From Rheum nobile (lineage: Eukaryota; Streptophyta; Magnoliopsida; Caryophyllales; Polygonaceae), in assembly GCA_027886185.1 (NCBI GenBank), contig WOAB01000055.1:476001-540000 (forward strand): a stretch of 64,000 nucleotides of DNA, in the 5' to 3' direction. The position numbers and the translations under genes are program-made. The notes under the pieces were generated by a model, which did no database searches, was not told the DNA's origin, and worked only from the letters and a program-made list of their open reading frames with translations. The stretch's first letter is position 1; every line of letters begins with the position of its first letter. Shown one piece after another: positions 55,259 through 64,000 of this stretch.

Positions 55259-56456
55259 ATTAAGTACAGATTAAACAAGTATAGCTTAATTTTTTTTGAT
55301 CAAATAAACATTTTTATTTGGTAAAACAAATAATGCATTGATTTAGTTCTTGTATATATACATGTTACATAAAAATGTTTTCTAAAACAAATCAAACTTT
55401 ATTTCAATATTATAATCTCACCATGATTGTCGCTACCACGAGTTGACGACACAATGAACCCAACTTCTTGCCCTTGCTCGAGTCTTCTGATTGTTCTGAC
55501 ATAGACTGATTTATGATCTCACCTGAAATCGGAGATTGCAGTGATCAATTCATAATGTTTCTGCTATGCACAAGTGGTTGCTTACTTGGGATTCTTGCAA
55601 TGTGGTGTTTAGTTCTGGACTTCTGGTTGAATTGTGAGCTTTGGTTAAAACTGTACTTGTTAGACATAGATCATAACTCTTGGTTTGACGACGGATCAGT
55701 CGATTATCGATTCCTTAGGCTTTGGAATTGAAATCATAATACTCCAACATGTTTCGACGTCGGCGATTTAGCAGATTATGTGGTGGTTGCAATTTTGGCT
55801 ATGATGTTGATCAGTAATGTGCATGATTGCAACAACAACTTGTGTGCTGAGACTTTTGCAAGCAGATTTTGGTGGGAATCTGGAATTTGCTTTTCGATTA
55901 CAACATGTCTTATAGCTAGTAGGGGAGAAAGTGGGATTGAGTGATGGAGAGGGGTGATAATTTTTTTCATTTAAAAAATGGTGACACTGTAAAGTTTGGA
56001 TTTCATCCGTATGACTTTTTCCTTAATCTACCTAGATCTGCAGAATTCTTAGTATGTTACAATGACAAAAAAACAGTTATACATGATCTAGATCTACTTA
56101 ATTCTTTTTTTTAACTTCTTTAGTTTTCTAGTGCTCTCTAATCTGTTGTTGTACTTTTAAACCTTTTCATTCCTAATCTTACTGTCAATTGTTAATATTA
56201 AAATGTAATGGCATTCCCAAGCTCAATTTGTTGGGTTAATTACATGCAATTTCTGTTCTAGTTTTAGCAGATATAATGTATGTTGTTTTTTTCCTTTTAC
56301 AATTCCTTTCTTTATATATATTGTAGCATAGATCATGTGATCCCTTCTCTCATTTCTCTGATTTCTGGCTGTCAATTGAAGTGATCATGTGATCCCCTCT
56401 CCCCTACACCAGCAAATTAAATTGACTTCTTGTTTTTTTTTGTCTTGAAAAAATAG
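55259..56456. other. CACTA interior between captured exons and Transposase_24 gene
   Basis: No recognised coding region is seen. Further upstream exons or introns of the captured phosphatase gene (minus strand, for example near 55425-55500) are possible but unproven. A direct repeat GATCATGTGATCCC occurs at 56331 and 56382. Confidence 0.4.
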
Positions 56457-58900
56457 ATGGGAAAAAATATGTCATCTCGCCAAAATGGAAGTCCTTGTGA
56501 ATACGAAAAGATGAGGATGGAGATACTACAATCAAATGCTGGAAAAATGAAGGCAAAAGGTTATGGTACCTTCGCAAACAAAATTTTGCTGGAAAAGTAT
56601 GACAAAATTGCGAAGGGTGTTACTGATGAGGTTATAGGAGAAGACATGGATTTCCAATATGAGGTATAAGGATGCTATTCAATATGATATTGTTGTTTTA
56701 ATGAAAATTTTAGTTATTTGAAATAATATGTTATTGATGTCTAAAACTTCACAGCCTGAACTTGTCTCAAACGTAAGAATGGTTGATAGCCAATGGAATC
56801 ATTCTCAACCAACAACTTTACATGAATCTCATAAAGTATGTGCTTACTCTTTCTTTTTTGAAACATGTTCTATTTTCCTATCTATTATAACTACCTTGAC
56901 ATGCTTTATAGGTTTCAAAGAATGTGAGTTCTTCAAGAGCTAAGAAGGCAAAACAACTACTTACCCAAACATTACCTATGGCTGAATTTCTTGTATCAAA
57001 AACTCGAGATAGGCAACAAAAAAACAAGAAAGTTCAACAACATCATCCACCACTCTGTCCAAGAATCAGATCATGTTATGAGCAGTGAGCCATCTCAAGT
57101 TCGAGTACAAACAGTGGTCCAACCACCAGAAATTCAGCAAAAGAAAATGTTGGCTTGGCAGCAGGATAAAAGTCACAAACAATATTGCGCTCCAAGGTCT
57201 ATGTCAAGATATATGAACATGAGGAAATTGCAAGGCACAAGAGGACAACAAAGCAATGATGTGAATTTCCATGATATAAATGCTAATTCATCTTTGGTTA
57301 ATGAACAATGTAGACCACAACAACCAACAAATATAAGCGATCTGGATGGGATTGACGTTTCAGAAGATGATACACATAACCATGTTCAAGTATCAAATGC
57401 ACCTGATGAGACGATTCAAAATGAAAATTCAGGTACCTTATATCCAAAATATCTAAGATCATTTTATTACTTGACTGGCAAAATTTATAATTTTTTACAC
57501 TTTTAATTAGTTACTGTAGAGAAGAAGCATTGGGGGAGAACCATTTTAGAGACGATTCATGCACATACTATGGACCAACAGGTTCCAGTCTTATTTAATG
57601 ATTTAAACCAACCAGTGGGGCCTACAAAAGAGATAGTTGGTGATTTTACTCGCCTTCTTGGAACTTTGGCAAAAGCTTCCACCTTTGCACCTTTGAATTA
57701 TGTAAGCTGAAAATACATGCCTTTCAAGGAAAAAAATTGGGAGTATGTTCAGGTAATGTTTGTTCATTTGTTATTTTCATAGATTTAGATTATTGCCTAT
57801 GCAAGTACTTATAAAATATCCTATCTATGTCTTGTTTAGAAAAAAATCTTACTTGAGGAACATGCAAAGAAGTATGTTTTGAAGAATGTGAATGAAAAAT
57901 GGAGGGTGCACAAAACAAGAATGAAGGAAAAATACTATAAAGAAAATGAAACCAAGGAAGAAAGGTTGTCCAAGCGGCATGAGCACATACCAGAACATGG
58001 GTTTACAGAGTTGATGAGTTTTTGGGATTCAGAAACAGCCAAGGTAAACATTTCTGCATTTTTTAATTACCATTTATATTATTTTGTTGATAATAGTGTT
58101 GTTTTCTTCCCAACTACAACAAATAGTTACACTTTTACATGGTTATAAATAGGAAATAAGTAAGAAAAACAAAGCGAATCGGGAAAAGTAAGGTGATATG
58201 CATACTATGGGCCCATTATCACATACCATGTTGCGAGATGAAATGGTAATCTTCTAGTATTATTATTAATTGTAATTTTCTATTAAAACAAATATTTATA
58301 ATTTGGTTTGATATTTTATTTTCTATTTTTATTACAGAAATAAAATAATCCAAACAAGCAGGATCCATCACGTGTATATTGAATCTAGAAAGCGAAAACA
58401 TGGGCACACGTACCTTACGACAAACGAGAAAACTCTAGAAAACATTGTGAGCTAAATAAAATTTCTTAAGCTTTTTATGGTCTCTTAAATATTAGTTACT
58501 AAAATACTATATTTGTTTTCTGTTGGTTTTGTATTGTTTGAAATAGGAGAAAATGAAAGCACTTAAAACCTTGGAGGATGAAAGCAACCAAACTTATCCA
58601 TATTATGATGTCATTATTAAGGAGCATAGTAGGCGCTTGCGTATGTATGGATTAGGTGTCACAAAGTCAAGTTTGAAGAGCAAGGATCCCAAGACCCCAT
58701 ACAAGATTCCTCCGGTGTTCCTCGATAGCATCACACAACAAATGAAAAAAAAAAGTAGCTAAAGAAGTGGAGCAAAAACTCTCTTATATCATATCAAAGA
58801 TACGAGAAGTCAATCAGGGAAGGGAAGTTCTTATACCTGACTTCCTTACAAGCCAAGAAAATGCATCTAGTTCTAATGCTAATTTAACCACGTGAGTTAG
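56457..58900 (+). pseudogene. Transposase_24 (Ptta/En/Spm, TNPA-like) gene with introns
   Basis: This family is found in CACTA elements beside the tnp2 transposase and is thought to bind the subterminal repeats. Exons: 56457-56665 (YEKMRMEILQSNAGKMKAKG), 56755-56837, about 56912-57430 (a polar linker), about 57512-57702 (GRTILETIHAHTMDQQ, DLNQPVGPTKEIVGDFTRLLGTLAK), 57843-58043 (KNVNEKWRVHKTRMKEKYY, ELMSFWDSETAK), 58154-58245 (ISKKNKANREK, then HTMGPLSHTMLRDE), about 58340-58446 and 58549-58760. GT/AG borders are visible at most joins. The motif series R-G-R-T, GQPVGP, W-x2-HK, W and KNKANR-K-HTxG-S fits the family. A stop after ANREK and frame breaks later show decay. Confidence 0.82.
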
Positions 58901-59630
58901 ATTAATAATTTAAAGACAAACCATAATCATGTTTGAGTTTCTTATCTGTTTGTGTTGATTTTTAGGGACCTTGTCGATGAATTTAAGGGGACAGAAGCTA
59001 TATGTGAGTTGCTCAGTGGATGTGTAGAGAGGGACGATGTTACATGAAGATAGTCTTCAAGTATTTCTTGAAGTTGTGCGTATCCTTCATTTCAGTTTTC
59101 TTTTGATTTACACTTATCAGTTGTTAGTGTTACTGTTAAGTGAAATATGTTTGTAGCTCCATTCATTGGTTATTTATATTTGTTTTGCAGGTTTTAGACT
59201 TTATTGGACAAGCAAGAAAACATTGATATAGTTGTATAGGATTTAACACGTCTACTTTTAGGGTACTGATACTTTGATTTTGGTCCATAATTTTGGTATA
59301 TTAGCAGCTCTAGCTAACACTTGGTATGTTAATCAACACATGACAATCAACTATATATGGACTTGGTTTTTTAGTATAGTAGGTACACTTGGGCAAATTA
59401 TGCACTTATATTATAACCAATAAGTTTCTTATATAATGAATGAAATTTTAGTATAAAATAGCATATTTTTAAGCAAGAAAAGTATGTAATATATATAATC
59501 AGCAGAACTAATTGTCGATATATATATAATGCACAAATATCCGAAATCGATGCAAATACGTTGTAAAAACATGAAACATACAACCGCTGGAATATTAACA
59601 AAATCCGCTTTATTAGATTTCAACTTACCG
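58901..59630. other. 3' flank of the Transposase_24 gene
   Basis: A short exon-like remainder (LVDEFKGTEAICELLSGC, near 58970-59030) may be its last coding piece. The rest is AT-rich and non-coding up to the subterminal repeats. Confidence 0.5.
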
Positions 59631-60022
59631 TTGTAAAAGGTTAACATAATCGTTGCAATAGGTAACCAAACCGCTGTAATAGCTAACCATAACCGTTGCA
59701 ATAGGTAACTACAACGGCTGCCATAACCATTGCAATAGGTAAATGTCGATGTTATAGCTAATTGCAACCGCTGCAATAGGTCGCCGTATCCGCTGCAATA
59801 CGTTTGGTAACAACCGTTGCATTAGATAATATACTAGCGGCTTTTGTATCAAATGAAGCGGTTACTATATTGCTACCACAATCACTACATTAGCTTATAA
59901 AACCACTGTATCAGGTCTAATGCAGCGCGGGATGATGAAGCGGTTAACAACCGCTACATTAGATGTAAGGCAGCGGTATATGTACATATTGTAGCGGTTG
60001 TTGACTGCTTCTTTAGGTATTC
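59631..60022. repeat. Right subterminal repeat array of the CACTA element
   Basis: AACCGTTGCAATAGGTAAC, AACCGCTGTAATAGCTAAC, AACCGCTGCAATAGGT and AACCGCTACATTAGAT are examples of a unit repeated more than fifteen times. Orientation is mostly one way, with reversed copies (AAGCGGTT, TGTAGCGGTTG) close to the end. Confidence 0.9.
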
Positions 60023-60659
60023 ATTGTAGTAGTGTCCCATGCACAATGATCGAACCACAGCTGAGGCTTCTAATGAAATGGAGGGTGACGAAGTAGATGT
60101 GGGTCTCGGTGAGTCAGATTGGGATTTCTGAAGAAAGGGAAGTTGAGGAAGGGAACAATCAGAATACGGGGAAGGAAGTAGTAGATGACAAAAAGGATGA
60201 GGAGGAGGATGATTAAGAGAGGACAAGAAGGAAGAAGACGAGAAGGTAGAGGAGGAGGATGAACAATAAGGTAAGAAGGAAGGTGTTGATGAAGGAGGAG
60301 ATGACAAGATGGATGAAGTGCATGGTGATGAGCAAGATAGAGCTAACGAAAGAGGTGATCAGGGTAAAGAAGGAGAAGAACATGAGATGGGTGAGGATGT
60401 GAGGAAAGGGAATGAAGTTCTAATCTTAGAGGCTAGAAGCAAAGACGACCATTTGGATGAGGATGCATCCAAGGGGGAGCGAAAGGAAGAGCTCATTCAA
60501 TCCCAAGCTTCCAATACGGATGTGTATTCTGATATGACTGCAACTAATGATGAACAATTGCAGGAGCCGGCAAAGTGTAAGAAGTCCTCATTTTCGGGAG
60601 ATTTGACCCTTGCTTCCTCTGACTTGGGGATTGATTTAATCCTTGATAGAGTTGCAAGC

Positions 60660-62880
60660 ATTGGAAAGGTACGAGTGCACCACCTCAATTTAAGTTATGT
60701 GAGACTTTCTCATTACTTTGTGCAGTACTTTCACTTTATTTTGTTCACCATTTTTCCTGTAAGTGTCCTACAAGTGCACCATATAAATATGTGTTATGCA
60801 GTACTTTCTCATTTATTTGTGCACTTTTTTTCTTTGTTTGTGCACCACATATATAGATGTTGTGCATCACATTTTTCACGTAGGGGTCTTACATGTGCAC
60901 CACCCTAGTTTTGTTGTGTACTTTATCTCGGTTTTTCGTGCACCATGTTCATCTTTAATTGTGCACATGTGTTGATATAACTTCAATTTTCCTTGAGGCT
61001 TTTTAATTTCTTTCAGGATGCAGTTGTTGAAGCTTCACATGCTTTTGATCTAGAAGTTGTCCATGAGGATGATTTAGTAGCCCATGTAAGTGTCCTACAA
61101 GTGCACCACATAAATATGTGTTGTGTAGTTCTTTCTCATTTATATGTGCACTTCTTTTCATTTGTTTGTGCATCACATATATAGATAATATGTATCACAT
61201 TTTTTCATGTAGGTGACTTACATGTTCACCACCCTAGTTATATTGTGCACTTTATCCCGGTTTTATGTGCATCATGTTCATCTTTAATTGTGCACCTGTG
61301 TTGATATAACTTTTATTTATATTATATCATTTTTCTTGATGCTTTTATTTTCTTTCAGGATGCTGTTGTTGAAGCTTCACATGCTTTTGATCTAGAACCT
61401 GACCATGAGAGTGATTTAGTAGCCCTTGTGCAGGGAAAGCGCCCAGTAAAGATATCGCTTTTCTGCGACATTCCTTATCGAGCTAGGGAAGTTGACATTT
61501 CAAGCAAGATTACTGAAATTGAGAGGCGGGTTTTCTCATGGATAGTTGATGAGAGAAATAATCTCAAGTATGATGTTTTCATTATTTTTTCTGTATTGTG
61601 CATGCATTAATGTTACATTTAATTCTTATACGTATTCATCCATTCTTTTTCCTTTCCTTTTTTTTTATTACAGTAAGTTGTTTTCAGTGGGGTTGGCGTA
61701 CAGGGTACCCATCAATTGTTTCGTACTATGGATATTGGTGAATATATCGGTGATGATGTTATCTGTATTTGGTCAAGGATTTTGAACTACATAGAAGAAG
61801 AAAAGCTTGACAACTGTCCTTTGATATTTTTCCTCACAGTCCCACCACTGTACATCCTCTACTATAATATCTTGTTCACCATTTTTCAATTTTTGTGTGC
61901 ACTACATTACTAATAGCCGCGCACCAGTTTGACTCTCCTTGTTTACCTCTTTACTCTTAGAAGTACACCACTGTATTATGCACTTGTTCATCGCCTTAAC
62001 TATATTTGTGCACTGCACTATTAAAAATTTGTGCACCATCTTATATTTGTTTTACTATAAGATGTGCACCATCTTATATTATACAATGTGCACTAGTCCA
62101 CTATTAGTTGTGCACCCACTTCACATTGTCTTGTGCACCATATTAGTACACGTTTTGTTTTTTTAATAATATTATAGCAGTTTGTTTTGTGACTTATTTT
62201 TCATAGTCTTTCTTATTTGATTTGCTGAACTAACTTCTTATTTTATTCATGTGTTTGATGAAGATGCTTACCGTGATAGAAAATGATTCACCATCTGAAG
62301 AACGATGTGCATGGTTTTTATCTAGGGCTAACAAAGACATGGGCCATACACCATGGTTAAAACCTTTTGATGTTGAAATTGTATGCTCCATGATATGACT
62401 TCTTATGTCATCAAGTGTTTTAGATTGTGAAGTTATTCTCTAACTTTATTTTGTTGTTTACTTTATTTTATTTTTTATTACAGTTTGTGTTTTAGATAAT
62501 AATCATTTCTACATGGTTGCAATGAATGTCAAGAATCATAGACTCGACATTCTTGACAATTCTGTCGCAAACATTTCAACTGAAGATAAGTACGAGCACA
62601 TCCCTAAAGAGGTGGTAAGTGTTGTTAGTGTGCACCACAGTATGTACCATTACTTAACTGTAATTTCATGCACCAACTTTTCATCTAATGTTCACTATAT
62701 TATTGTAAGTTGTGCACCACATTACTGTGTTTTTAATTCATGGTTAAATTGCTTTGTTCACTAGTGAAGTTGTGCACCATAGTAATACTGTTTGTGCATG
62801 TGTAATGTATTATTTTGTGCACCATGATTTATCTATTTTTTCTCCAACAACTTTGTATGTACAAATTATTCTTCAGTTTC
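60660..62880 (+). repeat. TGTGCAC-type motifs in the 3' introns of the Ulp1 gene
   Basis: The motif recurs in every late intron: 60670-61010, 61089-61340, 61840-62150 and 62620-62830, with copies like AGTGCACCACCTC, TTGTGCACCACAT and TTGTGCACCATAG. Coding exons between them are nearly free of it. Two introns (60760-61010 and 61085-61357) share most of their text (GTAAGTGTCCTACAAGTGCACCA...), and the adjoining exons repeat GATGCNGTTGTTGAAGCTTCACATGC, so exon plus intron were tandemly duplicated with a step of about 343 bp. Confidence 0.9.
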
Positions 62881-63264
62881 ATTCATGTTTTTTGTTGTTA
62901 ATCATTTTTGCAGCGGAGGATGATGAGCTATTATTTGGGCAAACATCGGTTATATTTGAAAGCCCTTCCTTTTATGAAAGGGAAGGTTAAAACAAAATGG
63001 TTGAAAATGTCGTGGAGAGATAAGAAGAACAAGGAGGAGTGCGGTGTGTAATTAATGTAGCACATGGAGACATACAAAGCTAATGGGAAAGTTGACTTCA
63101 ATTCTGGATTGACACTAAATAACAAATCTCAATTGAATATGATGCGCCAAAGATACCTTTTAGCAATATTGTTGTTTTCACTTAACGATCTTTATTCCAC
63201 CGTAGAGAAATATTCTGAACAACAACAAATTTTACACACGATTAAGAACAAGAGAAAGTATTAA

Positions 63265-63620
63265 CATTTGAACAGTGAACATTTGTTGTAGGAGATGATG
63301 AACATATTTGTATATAGATATAGTTTGGGAAACTGTATTTTTGGGTTTTTACCTAATGGTTATTAACAGCAGATATCTTTTCGAAAGCACATTTGTGGAT
63401 GTTTATTAACAATACAAGTTGTTGATGATTCAACATTGCTTTTTATTTAGCAGTACCTTTTATCTGAATTAGTATGTACCAATAATTATTTGTATTGTGT
63501 TCTTGCTCAACTTCAATTATGCATCAAAGTATACAAATATTGATCACCAGTAACAACATCATTTACTTCTGTTTTTATCCCCCCCCCCCCCAATATTTTT
63601 TTTTCAATTTGCAAATAATT
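63265..63620. other. 3' flank of the Ulp1 gene
   Basis: This is AT-rich with no coding signature. It contains a run of about fifteen Cs near 63579-63592, which may be imprecise in length. The gene's polyadenylation region probably lies here. Confidence 0.4.
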
Positions 63621-63624
63621 ATCA

Positions 63625-63930
63625 TAAAATGGTGCACAATATAGTATATCACAATTCACAATATAGTATACCATCATTTAATTGATGCACAAACATCAAG
63701 TGCACAAACCATGATACAATGGTGCACAAAACAATGTAACTTGATGCATAAATATTAAAAACTTGATGCACAAATTTGCATCATATTTATGCACAGATTT
63801 TAAATTTACACTAGTGCACAAAAATTTGAGGTGCACATAATTATATTATAGTGGTGCACAATATAATTTTAAGTTATTTATGATGCACAAGATTTCATAT
63901 ACCTATTATTCACCAAATTAGCTTAGGCTC
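63625..63930 (-). repeat. TGTGCAC-type array in reversed orientation at the window edge
   Basis: Copies now read GGTGCACAATATAG, AAGTGCACAAACC, TGGTGCACAAAAC, TAGTGCACAAAAA, GAGGTGCACATAA and GTGGTGCACAATA on the plus strand. That is TTGTGCACC on the minus strand, opposite to the arrays inside the gene. No coding exon is visible before the window ends. Confidence 0.85.
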
Positions 63931-64000
63931 TTGCATTTTGTTTGTACATCACTATTATTTAACTTGTTCACCAATTCAGATTAGTTACTGTAAAGTCATT

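Larger units (their letters stand above)
52024..60034 (+). mobile_element. CACTA element, 8011 bp, with gene capture
   Basis: Left end AACTACTACAAT (52024-52035) and right end ATTGTAGTAGTG (60023-60034) are terminal inverted repeats with 11 of 12 bases matching CACTACTACAAT. The flanks TCT (52021-52023) and TCC (60035-60037) fit the 3-bp duplication of CACTA elements with one change. Subterminal regions on both sides carry many AGCGGTT/ACCGCTACAATAG-type units. No tnp2 transposase is seen inside, so it is non-autonomous. It carries a Transposase_24 gene and exons of a phosphatase gene. It sits in the DUF1985/Ulp1 gene. Confidence 0.9.
45869..63264 (+). pseudogene. Multi-exon DUF1985-like/Ulp1 protease gene of a plant transposon, interrupted and decayed
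   Basis: The family joins a plant-mobile/DUF1985-like domain to a C48 (Ulp1-like) cysteine protease and is carried by MULE-type elements. Exon-like pieces: 45869-45932; about 47220-47325 (acidic); 47656-47729; 47838-48168 and 50629-51050, with GFGFLLTWKVKELLGGLCYW and WLVDKFDG split by a solo LTR, then LPRGLMKITP and YMGPLMFLIV; 51415-52023, with LYCDRLTLMGDTNVREYP and LGSFGIGV; 60035-60668; 61015-61088; 61358-61567; about 61673-61810; 62262-62382; 62486-62618, with NNHFYMVAMNVK and LDILDN (His and Asp of the triad); 62915-63264, with EECGV (catalytic Cys) and HMETYKANGKVDFNSGL. Stops directly after EECGV show it is dead. The ATG may be 45869 or 45890, both in frame. Confidence 0.78.

Noticed and set aside
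63579..63592. Poly-C run and the poly-G run at 14142-14154 as functional quadruplex sites
   Set aside because: Single homopolymer runs of this kind often arise by slippage or uncertain base calling, and nothing nearby supports a role.

Overview
This is eukaryotic nuclear DNA from a plant, almost certainly a eudicot. It is AT-rich and intron-bearing, and nearly every recognisable coding stretch belongs to a plant transposable element or an endogenous plant pararetrovirus. I cannot name the species. No intact cellular gene, rRNA gene, functional tRNA gene or CRISPR array is visible. The elements are nested, and several insertion borders can be fixed exactly from target-site duplications (TSDs).

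Layout, left to right. 1-2056 is AT-rich DNA with two inverted repeats. 2053-3018 is a decayed SIRE-type copia gag. 3365-4030 is a hAT-type MITE with a perfect 8-bp TSD. From about 4945 to 11025 lies a CACTA (tnp2) transposase gene, split by a 3.36-kb solo LTR (5313-8669) and a small GGACCG-rich hAT-like element (8838-9232), and cut off by a copia element (11026-21757). That copia is itself split by a 6.5-kb Athila-like element with gag and protease but no reverse transcriptase (14003-20532, TSD ATATG). A second copia fragment (21758-22970) contains a hAT-like insertion with tRNA-like promoter boxes. 24092-38771 is a nearly complete minus-strand Ty3-gypsy element of Tat type. It carries antisense ORFs on the plus strand with their own TATA box, and it is interrupted by three solo LTRs.

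40313-40500 is a fragment of a MAP65 microtubule-associated protein gene. It abuts a minus-strand endogenous caulimovirid (about 40613-43684) with primer-binding site, coat protein, movement protein and protease, in the cavemovirus/solendovirus domain order. 44121-44475 is a 43-bp minisatellite.

45590-63264 is a decayed multi-exon gene with a DUF1985-like/plant-mobile-type N-terminal half and a Ulp1 cysteine-protease C-terminal half. It is interrupted by a 2.46-kb solo LTR (48169-50628) and an 8-kb CACTA element (52024-60034). That CACTA element carries a Transposase_24 gene and captured exons of a type I inositol polyphosphate 5-phosphatase.

The most striking signal is a motif, TGTGCAC, repeated through the noncoding parts of the DUF1985/Ulp1 gene. 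In the first intron it is phased every 22-23 bp. Downstream of the stop codon it continues in the opposite orientation. This resembles the logic of the VANDAL/VANC anti-silencing transposons, in which a self-encoded protein binds motif arrays in the element's own noncoding DNA. A second cross-cutting signal is CpG-dense palindromes placed just upstream of the TATA box in two unrelated-looking LTR families.
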